Below, one piece after another: positions 52,401 through 60,441 of a stretch of DNA of 64,000 bases; position 1 is the first letter of the stretch, and the number at the start of each line of letters is the position of its first letter. Source of the stretch: Stenotrophomonas rhizophila (lineage in GTDB: Bacteria; Pseudomonadota; Gammaproteobacteria; Xanthomonadales; Xanthomonadaceae); contig NZ_RJKV01000001.1 of NCBI RefSeq assembly GCF_003751305.1, positions 434,001-498,000 on the forward strand. Reading direction: 5' to 3'. Both the position numbers and the translations under genes were made by a program. The notes beneath the pieces were generated by a model. It made no database searches, was not told the origin of the DNA, and saw only the letters and a list, made by a program, of their open reading frames with translations.

Positions 52401-53241
52401 CGTCGGCGAGTATCCACCCGACGCGCTTGGCCCGCTGCTCACCGACATCGCCAGTCTCGCCGACGGCGTGGAGATCGCGCTCGATATCCTTTACATGCAC
52501 TTCTACCGCGATGGGGAGGAGGGCCGACCACGCGCTCCATCCTTGATTGCCGTCGGCCGTGAGCTGCTGCTGCGCGCCGACTTTGGGAAGAAGCAGTCGC
52601 TTCGCGATTTCGGGCTGCATACCGTCATTCGGGTCTGCTGCGCCGGACCTGATGGTGCGGCGACGCTGCGCGAGATCTGCGCGCGGGTCCGGGTCGGGCT
52701 GGAGACCGGCTATCTCTCGTCCTACGATCTTGGTTATGTCTTGAAGGCGCTCTTCGAAACGCATCCCCTCATCGCGCTCGACGCATTCCTGCTTCCTGAG
52801 ATCCGGCCGAGGAATCGGGGACTGTTTGAGGAGGACTTCGGGTCTGGCACACCGGTGGAAGATGTCGGCGCCGAGACCCTTGTTCAGTGGGCGAACATCG
52901 ATCCGGATAGGCGCTATCCGCTGCTTGGCAAAAGCATCTCCATGTTCAAGCGGCGGCAGGGCGAAAAGGAGAATGGTGTCTCCACGCTTTTCCTGGAAAT
53001 ATTGGGCCACGCGCGAGACAAGCGGGCGTTTCTCGGTGATATCTGGTCGCGGCTGCATCCGCGCAGCTGGAGTGGCTCGCTCGCCGATATCCTGGTTCGG
53101 CGTCGCGCAGCTATCACAACGCTGGGTGACAATGTCGGAGGCGAGGTTCGGCAATGTGTCACCGACATGCTGCCCGAACTGGAACGCTGGATCGAACATG
53201 AGAGCAAGCGCGATCGGGAAGGCGAGCAGAGTTTCGAATAG
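49465..53241 (+). CDS. nuclease-STAND NTPase, candidate Avs-type anti-phage protein
   Basis: 1258 residues. N-terminus (about 1-180): PD-(D/E)XK-like nuclease, with GGNQDAADGGLDVRVE (42-57, Asp53) and the Q-x-K motif in GFQVKK (74-79), followed by AYIIVSAQGS, resembling Mrr/Cap4-type effectors. Centre (about 210-480): P-loop STAND ATPase with Walker A GLSGLGKT (240-247), Walker B AILIVDNC (295-302) and a DGNFRVARALAE sensor-like helix (375-386). C-terminus (about 500-1258): a long helical region, presumably a repeat-type sensor, without recognised motifs. This order (nuclease, STAND, sensor repeats) is that of AVAST/Avs proteins, which bind conserved phage proteins, oligomerise and cleave DNA. 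Leucine codons CTC/CTT and many GATCG-like words differ from the CTG-biased neighbours, pointing to an alphaproteobacterial-style donor. AGGGGGG precedes the ATG. No partner gene is adjacent. Confidence 0.8.
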   Translation: MFEITGAQVADLNDADLRTLVARLALAELRAQGCPSSSVTAGGNQDAADGGLDVRVECPSALLMPDFVPSQHTGFQVKKPDMPASAIRNEMRPCGVLRPVIAELAARSGAYIIVSAQGSVADKPLSDRRDAIRAQLDDLPEAGQLHSDFYDRDRLATWVNHYPGIAAWVRMRLGIGMSGWSSIGDWCGVGVSEEMPYLFNDKACLTDERTSDREQLTIGEGLARLRVSLTQARQCIRLIGLSGLGKTRLVQALFEDGVGLAPLDPGLAVYTDYSVETDPTARDMARQLVIARQRAILIVDNCNPATHSELARICSEAGSQVSLLTVEYDVRDDEPERTEVFRLQSASPEMVELWLEKTFPNVTQVDRRTISEFSDGNFRVARALAETLGKGETLGKLKSRDLFERIFHQRNEPDRDLLSAAEDLALLFSIDGEDTSESGELARIAAIRGASVATIYAALNTLRQRGIAQLRGRWRAILPHAIANPLAGFALERMPPADFDRFCASLTARMQKSLSRRLGYLHDSAEAGAAVERWLGADGLLGDLTALGEDGLQIITNIAPVAPDAVLARIERDVAGPRGAEILDPQSSDRWQWIRLIKLLAYDPPLFDRAATLLARFLSAEPPNYNNNSASDMFAELFHLHLSGTKALPDQRRSLVRRFAQSGDPALMRSAGVALDALLKAHHFSSSSDFDFGARSRDYGWHPPTYGDIWAWYNGAVDLAVELSPIIENARDYLAHSVRELWHFGACHDALERAATHFSSERPWIEGWIGFRTALRFEGDAMPDEVRARLTALIDRLKPTDLLHQARAVVLGRSSFGWDVADGDFDDGDVMKPYERASQLAKEIGTALAHDPETRAAFIAELLVEQHPQRAYECGIGLSDGAADLDAMWRELLGLFSAADVDSRNATVLGGFIHGAHARDSAFADAALEDVIENPDLAASLPYLQARVAIDTQGITRLRRAIERGVLSARTFHSIANGSVGEYPPDALGPLLTDIASLADGVEIALDILYMHFYRDGEEGRPRAPSLIAVGRELLLRADFGKKQSLRDFGLHTVIRVCCAGPDGAATLREICARVRVGLETGYLSSYDLGYVLKALFETHPLIALDAFLLPEIRPRNRGLFEEDFGSGTPVEDVGAETLVQWANIDPDRRYPLLGKSISMFKRRQGEKENGVSTLFLEILGHARDKRAFLGDIWSRLHPRSWSGSLADILVRRRAAITTLGDNVGGEVRQCVTDMLPELERWIEHESKRDREGEQSFE

Positions 53242-53646
53242 CTGCTGATCCGATCATCCTCAGCGGGGCTCTGACGCCGGTCGCGGCTCTCGCGGAGTCT
53301 TAGGCCGGACCCGCCGCCCTTTGCATTTCTGCCCGACGGCTTCGCGCCGGGCGAATGGCCGGAAGAGCGCCGTAGCGTGTGAGAAGGTCTTGTCGTAGCG
53401 CCGAAATAGCGGCCATGGGAGGTGTAGGGCTTGGGGCAGGTAGGCCTACAGTAAGGCGCGCGCTTTTTGTTCGCAAACGGCGGATATTAAAGAAAAAAAG
53501 AATCAAATGTCTTGGTAAATTGCAAGGATTGCGGGTGGTTGGTTCTAATCCACGATCCGGTTTAATCGATTGGGTTGGGATGCTCACAGGTGCTTTGACT
53601 TATGCGCCCGGCGCCTTCGAGGCCTTTCGAGTTGGTCCTAGGTAAA

Positions 53647-53674
53647 GACCGGCCACCATGTATGGTGACCGGTC
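53647..53674. repeat. long hairpin
   Basis: gaccggccaccat / atggtgaccggtc form 12 of 13 base pairs around a 2-base loop. No T-run follows on the plus strand; on the minus strand TTTACC follows. It does not have the SMAG GTAG head. Confidence 0.6.
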
Positions 53675-53982
53675 TCCCACCAACTATGCTGAGCAGCACA
53701 CATCGGTCAGCAACTTGCACAGTGTTTTTTTGACGACGAATCACCACATGGCAGCTTGACGTTATAGGACCTAGGCGCCGCGATCTCGCGGGGTGGCTTT
53801 ATCAAACGTCGGAGGGAGTTGGGTGTCGTTCATGTTCAGAATGTAACTAACATCCTTTGTAGTTCACAGGTTAGTGACAAATTGACTTTGCGCGGCGACG
53901 TAAGGTCCTACGCGCAATAAGGGTTTGATGCCGTATTTCCATCTGAAAGTTCTCACAAGGGTTCTGATCTGATCTGATCAAG

Positions 53983-54012
53983 AAAAGCCCTCGCACAGCG
54001 AGGGCTTTTTTG
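53983..54012. terminator. bidirectional-type intrinsic terminator
   Basis: AGCCCTCG / CGAGGGCT stem with a 5-base loop, followed by TTTTTT on the plus strand and AAAA before it (so TTTTCTT on the minus strand). No gene ends immediately before it, so it either ends a non-coding transcript from the island or insulates the perM-like gene. Confidence 0.85.
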
Positions 54013-54108
54013 TAGTCCACGGCATGCATTTTTGAACGGTTCCCCAAGGTCACCTGCAGCGCCCACACCGCATCCACTACCATGGGCCACCCGTCAGGAT
54101 GCGCCCGC

Positions 54109-55134
54109 ATGTCCATAGTGATCCCCGCGTTGCCCAAGCCGCCCACCGCCCGCATCGCGGCATGGTTGCTGATGCTGCTGGGCATGTGGCTGACCCTGAA
54201 GCTGGGCCTGGTGGTGACCCTGCTGTCGGGCCTGCTGGTGTTCCACCTGACCCACCTGCTGGCCTCCACCGTCGAAGGCAAGCTGCCGCCGGGACGCGCA
54301 CGGGCCTATTCAGTGATCGTGCTATCGGCGTTGATCATCGGCGCGCTGACCCTGGCGGCGATCGGCATCGCCTCGTTCTTCCGCAACGAGACCGGTGGCC
54401 CGGATGCGCTGTTGATGCGCCTGATGGACATCCTCAACACCTCCCGCCACCAGGTGCCGGACCTGCTGCAGCCCTATATCCCGGAAGACCTGCAGGCGCT
54501 GCGCACGGCGATGAACGACTGGGCGGCGACGCACCGCCAGCAGCTCGGCATCGCCGGCACCTCGGCCGTGCAGATCAGCGTGCGGATCCTGATCGGCATG
54601 GTGCTGGGGGCGATGATCGCGCTCTACGACGAGTTGCCCTTGCCCAAGATGGGGCCGCTGGCGCAGGAGCTGATCGGCCGCACCAGCCGCATGGCCACGG
54701 CCTTCCGGCAGGTCGTGTTTGCACAAGTGAAGATCTCGCTGCTCAATACGCTGTTCACCGCCATCTTCCTGCTGGGCGTGCTGCCGCTGTTCGGGGTACA
54801 TCTGCCGCTGGCGAAAACCCTCGTGCTGATCACTTTCCTCGCCGGCCTGCTGCCGGTGGTGGGCAACATCATTTCCAATACTGTCATCACCATCGTCGCG
54901 CTGTCGGTGTCGTTCTACGTGGCGGTGGTGGCGCTGCTGTATCTGGTGGTGATCCACAAGCTGGAGTACTTCCTCAACGCGCGCATCGTGGGTGGTGAGA
55001 TCCAGGCACGTGCGTGGGAACTGCTGCTGGCGATGCTGGTGATGGAAGCTGCGTTCGGGCTGCCGGGACTGGTCGCGGCCCCGGTGTTCTATGCCTACAT
55101 CAAGCGCGAACTGCTGGACCAGCGCTGGATCTGA
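54109..55134 (+). CDS. AI-2E/PerM family membrane transporter
   Basis: 341 residues with the eight-span layout of the family: two N-terminal spans (AAWLLMLLGMWLTLKLGLVVTLLSG), an amphipathic soluble part with TSRHQVPDLLQPYIPEDLQ, and C-terminal spans containing the VKISLLNTLFTAIFLLGVLPLFG and PVVGNIISNTVI motifs in parts. Members export autoinducer-2 or act as Na+/H+ or other permeases; the substrate here is unknown. The ATG at 54109 (AGGA spaced about 10) is preferred over one nine codons upstream. Confidence 0.88.
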   Translation: MSIVIPALPKPPTARIAAWLLMLLGMWLTLKLGLVVTLLSGLLVFHLTHLLASTVEGKLPPGRARAYSVIVLSALIIGALTLAAIGIASFFRNETGGPDALLMRLMDILNTSRHQVPDLLQPYIPEDLQALRTAMNDWAATHRQQLGIAGTSAVQISVRILIGMVLGAMIALYDELPLPKMGPLAQELIGRTSRMATAFRQVVFAQVKISLLNTLFTAIFLLGVLPLFGVHLPLAKTLVLITFLAGLLPVVGNIISNTVITIVALSVSFYVAVVALLYLVVIHKLEYFLNARIVGGEIQARAWELLLAMLVMEAAFGLPGLVAAPVFYAYIKRELLDQRWI

Positions 55135-55147
55135 GGGCCAAGCCGCG

Positions 55148-57193
55148 CTAGAGCTTCAGGTTCAACGACACATACGCCGAGCGCCCCGGTGCCGGTGAGA
55201 ACATCGGCTGGTCATCGCCGCCCCAGAAGAAGTTGTCGTACCACGCATACGCGTAGTCGCGGCCGGTCAGGTTCTTCACCTGTACATCCACGCTCAGCCG
55301 CTCGGACAGCTGATACGACGCACTGGCATCAAGCACCGCGAAGGCGCCGAACGTGCCCTGCGTGTTGCGCTCTTCAATGTAGTAGTCACCCTGCATCCGG
55401 CCCTGCAGGCCGAAGGTCCAGCGCTCGTTGGTACGGTAGTCCACGCCGATGTTGCTGATGTAGCGCGGTGTGGCGATGACTTCGTTACCGGCCAGGGCGG
55501 TACCGTCGGTAGTGAAGGCGCTGACCACCTTGGCCTGTTGGATGGCGTGCGAGCCCCACAGCGTCCAGTGGTCGCCCAGGCGTGCGGTGACCTGCAGATC
55601 GACACCTTCGCGACGGGTCTGGCCCAGGCCGACCGAGGTGCCGGTGGCCGGCATGTTGGCGACCTCGTCGGTTGCATCCTGGCGCCACACCGCGATGCGC
55701 GCGTCGGTGCCGACGGCCGGGGTGAACTTGATGCCCACCTCCTTGCCGGTATTGATCGAGGGCCGGAAGGTCGCCTGGCCGGCGGTGAGGTAGGCCGGTG
55801 CGGTGGAACCGGTCAGTACCTGGAACGTCCTGCCCCAGTTGGCATACACATTGAGGGCCGGGGTGATCGCATAGACCACGCTCAGCTTGGGCTGCTCGAT
55901 CGTGCCGTAGTGCTGCAGCGGGGCGGTGATGCCACCGGGCAGGCGGGTGCTGCCGGAGAAGCGATCCACGCGGTAGGCCGGCACGATCTTCAACGCGGAG
56001 GTGGGCTGATACACGGCCTGCACGTAAGCACCGAGGTTGTCCAAGGTGTAACGGTCATCGTTCTGGATCCGCGCCGGGGTCGAGAAGTCGGTCGGGATGG
56101 CGTGGTTGTAGCGCAGGCGGCGGTACGTGTTGTCCTGATGCTCGGCGTTGAGACCGCCTTCGACCGTCAGCGCAGGCGTGGCCGCCCAGGTCAGCGTGCT
56201 GAGCAGGCCGGTCTGTTTCTCGTCCCACTGGCGGCGCTGGCGCGGCGCGTTGCCGGGCACGTAACGGGTGAAGGTCACCTGCCGATCGTCCTCGTAGCGG
56301 TTGTAGTACAGCTTGTTGCTGACATGCACGGTGTCACTCAGCTGCAGGTCCAGATGGGTACTGAGATGGCGCATGTCGCGGTCGTCGAGATCGTTGGCAT
56401 TCTTGAGCGCGGATCCGCGGCGGTCGGTGGCCAACTCTTCAGCCGTCATGAAGCCGGGCTCGTCCGCCTCGTGGTGGTACACGCGTGCGATCAGGCCGAT
56501 GGTGAACAGGTCCTCGTCACCGCTGTAGAACCACTTGCCGCCGAGCGAGTACTTCTTCGAGCGGTCATGATCGCGGTAGCCATCGGAGGCCTGTGACGCC
56601 AGGAAGTAGTTCTGGGCGACACCGTTCGCTTCGCGACCGATCGCGACCTGCGCTTCGCGGGTGTTGTAGCTGCCGTAGGTGAGCCGCGCATCGGTGTAGT
56701 TGCCACCCTGGCGGGTGCCGAGATTGATGTTGCCGCCGATGTTGTGCAGTCCGTAGCGGGGATCGTTGGTCCCGCGCACGACCTCGATGTAGTCGATGTC
56801 CAGCGGGAACACCATGTCGATGAAGCGCTGGTTGCCGCTGTTGACGTTGCTGGGGATGCCGTCGATCAGGATCTTGATGCCGTTGAGGTAGCCCTCGCCA
56901 TTGAACGCGCGGAAGGTGGCCTTGCCGGATTCCGCGCCCTGGCGGGTTTCGGTCAGCTGCATGCCCGGCATCTGGCCGAGCAGCTCCCAGCTGTTGGACA
57001 CATTCTTCTCATGCACCTGGTCGCCGCCCAGCACATCCACCGAGGTCAGCACACGGCTGGCGGCCAAGGGGCGGTGTGAGCCTTCGCGCACCTGCACGCT
57101 GCCCAGGGTGATCGCAGCATCGCCGGATTGTGCGCGTGCTTCGCCTGCGCACAGGGTCGCCAATACGGCGGACACCATTGCCTTGGTTCTCAT
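55148..57193 (-). CDS. TonB-dependent receptor, probably for zinc
   Basis: 681 residues from MRTKAMVSAVLATLCAGEARAQ, a signal peptide; an in-frame ATG farther upstream would run through the regulatory site. Plug: ITLGSVQVREG, VTSVDVLGGDQV-like segment, LLGQMPGMQLTETRQG, GIKILIDGIPSN, DYIEVVRGTNDPRYGLHNIGGNINL. The barrel ends YVSLNLKL. A Zur-like site sits 29 bases upstream of the ATG, so the likely role is high-affinity zinc import, as in ZnuD-type receptors. Ligand assignment rests on that site, not on the barrel. Confidence 0.88.
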   Translation of the reverse strand: MRTKAMVSAVLATLCAGEARAQSGDAAITLGSVQVREGSHRPLAASRVLTSVDVLGGDQVHEKNVSNSWELLGQMPGMQLTETRQGAESGKATFRAFNGEGYLNGIKILIDGIPSNVNSGNQRFIDMVFPLDIDYIEVVRGTNDPRYGLHNIGGNINLGTRQGGNYTDARLTYGSYNTREAQVAIGREANGVAQNYFLASQASDGYRDHDRSKKYSLGGKWFYSGDEDLFTIGLIARVYHHEADEPGFMTAEELATDRRGSALKNANDLDDRDMRHLSTHLDLQLSDTVHVSNKLYYNRYEDDRQVTFTRYVPGNAPRQRRQWDEKQTGLLSTLTWAATPALTVEGGLNAEHQDNTYRRLRYNHAIPTDFSTPARIQNDDRYTLDNLGAYVQAVYQPTSALKIVPAYRVDRFSGSTRLPGGITAPLQHYGTIEQPKLSVVYAITPALNVYANWGRTFQVLTGSTAPAYLTAGQATFRPSINTGKEVGIKFTPAVGTDARIAVWRQDATDEVANMPATGTSVGLGQTRREGVDLQVTARLGDHWTLWGSHAIQQAKVVSAFTTDGTALAGNEVIATPRYISNIGVDYRTNERWTFGLQGRMQGDYYIEERNTQGTFGAFAVLDASASYQLSERLSVDVQVKNLTGRDYAYAWYDNFFWGGDDQPMFSPAPGRSAYVSLNLKL

Positions 57194-57221
57194 CGGGTCG
57201 TGCCTTTCCGGGCGTGCGGCA

Positions 57222-57244
57222 AAAAAGAAATAATATAACATTGC
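57222..57244 (-). promoter_or_regulatory. putative Zur box
   Basis: On the minus strand, AATGTTATATTATTTC within a 23-base span matches about 17 of 22 specified positions of the gammaproteobacterial Zur consensus (GAAATGTTATA-N-TATAACATTTC). The left half is nearly perfect, the right half degenerate. Confidence 0.65.
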
Positions 57245-57361
57245 ATTGATTGCGGTCATCCGTCCTCTGACGGCCGCGCAGAGGAATGCGAGGCCTGACG
57301 GGTCCTCCCTGGCCAGGATGCGGAAAAGGCCTGCGCTTCAGCAGGCGACAAACGTGGAATG

Positions 57362-58999
57362 TCAGTGCGGAGCGGCGACCGTCAACGTGCTCGCGTTCTG
57401 GAACACCCACTGGCGTGACATGGTCTCCCAACGGTAATGCCGCAGCTTCAGCGCGGCGATCGGCTGCGCCGTAGCGATCTCAAGCCGTAGCGGCAGGCGA
57501 TCCTGCTCCCAGCTCAGCGGTCGCTCGCGGCCTTCCCACGTGCCAGTGCCGGCGGTGCGTCCGGCCATCTGCGTTGCGGCAGCCATCGGGCGGCCGGCCG
57601 CGTCCACCGGTACGGCTGTCGTCCAGACACCGCGGGTCTGTGCGGGCGGCGGGAGGTCCTGCAACACGGTGACGCGTTGGGGCGAGGTCCAGACGATCCG
57701 CGCCTGGGGATTGCGCTGTGACGATTGCCCTTGGGCAAGTGCCTCACTGCCGTCCCACTGGTAGGTCTCCACATCGACCGTCGCACGGAGGCTGTCGAGT
57801 GCCTCCAGTTGCGCCGCGCGCGTATCGAGCGGCAGCCGCAGTGGAAACGCCAGGTCGCTTTCGCCGATCTGGTAGCTCTCCATCAGCATCCAAAGGTGTG
57901 GCACCGGGACCGCCCGCAAGTGGGGAAGCGCACGACCGGCATGGTCGAGCAGTTCAACCTCGCGCATCCGCGCGGATACCACCAGGGGTGGTGCGGTGGG
58001 GGTGTTGCCGGAGATGTCACGCGCGGCGCGCATCTCACCTCCCAGGCGGAGCAGAGGGCGCGATGTGCGGGCGTCAGGCCTGAGACCGAACAGCAGGCTC
58101 TTCTCGATGCGAGGCAGCGCGGCCGCATCGAGCATCCAGGGCTCCAGCGTGCCATCTTCCTGCAAATCGACGACGTAATCTGCCGGATCGCGCGATGGAG
58201 CAGAGAAGGGAGGGCGCCGCAGCGCCTCATCGGTGGCGTCATGCGCCGACGCGCCGTCCTCATCCGAGAGCACGTCCGGCGTGGCGATCTCGGCAAGGTT
58301 CGCCAGGTGCATACGGTGCGTGGTGGCCGGCGTGCCGTTCTTGCCGGCGGCCACGTGGAATTCGAAGCGCGCTTCCAACGGCATGCCGTCGGCACGGCGC
58401 AATGCCTGGCGGCCGGTGCCGCGCAAGGTGTCGCCCTCCACGGTGGTGTCCAGCACCACGGCATCGGCGGTCACCGCACGGACCTGCATGCGCCACACGA
58501 TCGCGCCCAGACCCTGCGTGGCATCGTGCTGCACGAGGTGCTGGCCCACCGTAAGCGACGCGGGCAGACGCCGGGGGCGCAGGCCGAGCGCCTGCTCCGA
58601 CGAGGTGAGCACCTGCGCCAGGTAGGGCTGACGGGCAGTGAGTGCCTGCCATGCCTGTGGCGCCAGTGAACGCACCTCGGTGACACGGCCCTGGTCGTCC
58701 AGATGCATGTCGATGCCGGCGGCCATGGCCTCGAGCAGCGCCTGCGCATCGGGCGTACCCGGATCCAACGCCAGCGTGCTGCGGCCGACGCCGCTGCCGG
58801 TCGGCGCGGACCACAGCAGGCGCGTGCGAAGACGGTGACCGGGCGCCAGGGTCACACCGGTCAACATGCGTTTGCGCAGCGCGGGGGCCGCGCTGACCTG
58901 TTGGCTGATGAAATAGACCGCTTCGGCAGGCGGGGCAGCGGCAGCGGACGCACCGTTGAAGAAGAGAATGCCCAACAACGGGCCGCGCAGTGACGCCAT
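57362..58999 (-). CDS. large exported protein of unknown function
   Basis: 545 residues from the ATG at 58999, which gives a signal peptide (LLGILFFNGASAAAA). The rest is beta-rich with many short charged turns: TGVTLAPGHRLRTRLLWSAP, MHLDDQGRVTEVRSLAPQAW, EDGTLEPWMLDAAALPRIEK, TYQWDGSEALAQG. No domain is recognised. It is likely periplasmic. It precedes the zinc-type TonB receptor with a 168-base gap that contains the Zur box, so it is not necessarily in that operon. Divergent from the metallophosphoesterase. Confidence 0.7.
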   Translation of the reverse strand: MASLRGPLLGILFFNGASAAAAPPAEAVYFISQQVSAAPALRKRMLTGVTLAPGHRLRTRLLWSAPTGSGVGRSTLALDPGTPDAQALLEAMAAGIDMHLDDQGRVTEVRSLAPQAWQALTARQPYLAQVLTSSEQALGLRPRRLPASLTVGQHLVQHDATQGLGAIVWRMQVRAVTADAVVLDTTVEGDTLRGTGRQALRRADGMPLEARFEFHVAAGKNGTPATTHRMHLANLAEIATPDVLSDEDGASAHDATDEALRRPPFSAPSRDPADYVVDLQEDGTLEPWMLDAAALPRIEKSLLFGLRPDARTSRPLLRLGGEMRAARDISGNTPTAPPLVVSARMREVELLDHAGRALPHLRAVPVPHLWMLMESYQIGESDLAFPLRLPLDTRAAQLEALDSLRATVDVETYQWDGSEALAQGQSSQRNPQARIVWTSPQRVTVLQDLPPPAQTRGVWTTAVPVDAAGRPMAAATQMAGRTAGTGTWEGRERPLSWEQDRLPLRLEIATAQPIAALKLRHYRWETMSRQWVFQNASTLTVAAPH

Positions 59000-59196
59000 C
59001 CTTGTAGTCCTTGTCCTGGGAGTGCCGGCGTGCACCCGCAGGATCGGACAGCGTGCAGGTGCAGCGTATCGACGCGGGTACGACGGACGACAGTTTCCCA
59101 CACCCACCGGCGCGGCCGACACTGCACCCGCCTGCCTGGCGCTGCCTGAATCATCCCGAACGCCTGCACTGGAATGCGCGGCCTGAATCAGGAACG

Positions 59197-60429
59197 ATGG
59201 CAGGGTTTGTCCCCCCACGTTTCCAGGATGTGCCTGTGCTGAGTGTGATCGGCTGTTTGCTTGCGTTGTATCTGGTGTGGCGCGTGATCTGGCCGCTGCG
59301 GTTGTCGCGTCCGGTGCGGATCGTACTGGGCCTGCTGGTGGTCGCACTGGCGCTGCACCACCGGATCGTGGCGCAGTTCGCCGGGACCATGGCCTCGCCC
59401 GAGATTCCCAAAGCGGTGATCGCGGTGCTTGCGACCGGGTTCACCACGCTGCTGATCAGTGCGGTGTTCGTACTTGTGCTGGATGCGCTGCTGCTGATCG
59501 CGCGACTGGTCCGGGCGCGGCGCGTGCTGCCGATGCTGCGTGCGCCGTGGCTGCGCCCTGCAGCGGGCACATTGGCGTTGCTGCTCTCCGCCTACGGCAT
59601 CTGGCAGGGCATGGCGGTCCCCAAGCCACGCCAGATCGAGGTGGCCATCGACGGGCTGCCGGCCGCGTTTGACGGCTACCGGGTGCTGCAGCTCACCGAC
59701 ATCCACGCCAGCCGCCTGCTCACCGGTGCCTGGGTGGAGAAGGTGGTCACCGAGAGCAACGCCCTGCATCCGGACCTGGTGGTGATCACCGGGGATCTTA
59801 TCGACGGCAGCGTCAGCGCCCGCGCCGACGATTTCGCGCCGCTGGCCAGGCTGCGCGCGCCCGATGGCGTCATCGCGATCACCGGCAACCATGAGTACTA
59901 CGCGCAGTACGCCGACTGGATGCAGGCGTTCCGGGGGCAGAGCATGCAGGTGCTGGAGAATACCCACACGCAGGTCCAGCGTGACGGTGCGACGTTGACC
60001 ATCGCCGGTGTCACCGATCCGGTGGCTGCGCGCTACGGCCTTCCCATGCCGGACCTGACGGCCGCACTGGCCGGGGCGGACCCGCAGGCGCCGGTGATCC
60101 TGCTCGACCATCGCCCGGTGGAGGCACGCGCGAATGCCGCCAAGGGCGTGGCGCTGCAGCTCTCCGGCCACACCCACGGCGGCCACATCGTCGGCATGGA
60201 CCAGCTGGTCAAGCGCGCCAATGGCGGCTTTGTCTCCGGCCGCTATGAGGTGAATGGCATGACCTTGTATGTCAGCAACGGTGCCGGGCTGTGGCCGGGC
60301 TTCGCAGCACGTATCGGCGTGCCGTCGGAGATCACGCTGATTACGCTTCGCCAGAGCGCGGCCAGCCGCACCGCAGCTGAACGCCCCGGCTTGGCAAGCC
60401 CGCAGGGAATTGCAACGCTTGCGCGCTGA
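59197..60429 (+). CDS. membrane-anchored metallophosphoesterase (YkuE-like)
   Basis: 410 residues. Four hydrophobic spans in residues 10-145, then a calcineurin-like domain with all metal motifs: QLTDIHASRLL (DxH), ITGDLIDG (GDxxD), ITGNHEYY (GNHE), SGHTHGGHI (GHxH). Similar proteins (YkuE, YaeI) act on lipids or phosphodiesters at the membrane. The ATG at 59197 is chosen for its AGGAA ribosome site. The esterase gene follows after 12 bases. Confidence 0.92.
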   Translation: MAGFVPPRFQDVPVLSVIGCLLALYLVWRVIWPLRLSRPVRIVLGLLVVALALHHRIVAQFAGTMASPEIPKAVIAVLATGFTTLLISAVFVLVLDALLLIARLVRARRVLPMLRAPWLRPAAGTLALLLSAYGIWQGMAVPKPRQIEVAIDGLPAAFDGYRVLQLTDIHASRLLTGAWVEKVVTESNALHPDLVVITGDLIDGSVSARADDFAPLARLRAPDGVIAITGNHEYYAQYADWMQAFRGQSMQVLENTHTQVQRDGATLTIAGVTDPVAARYGLPMPDLTAALAGADPQAPVILLDHRPVEARANAAKGVALQLSGHTHGGHIVGMDQLVKRANGGFVSGRYEVNGMTLYVSNGAGLWPGFAARIGVPSEITLITLRQSAASRTAAERPGLASPQGIATLAR

Positions 60430-60441
60430 TAGGACGGAAGA

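Larger units (their letters stand above)
53242..54108. other. non-coding right edge of the accessory island
   Basis: 867 bases without a credible gene. Notable items are a long hairpin (53647-53674), an inverted repeat gtaactaac (53843-53851) / gttagtgac (53870-53878), a short tandem tgatc repeat near 53966-53980, and a strong terminator (53983-54012). AT-rich patches around 53470-53520 and 53700-53750 contrast with the core. A structured RNA ending at the terminator is possible. Confidence 0.5.

Noticed and set aside
53541..53551. GGTTCTAATCC resembling a tRNA T-loop, a possible attachment site
   Set aside because: No matching acceptor, anticodon or D arms can be folded around it.
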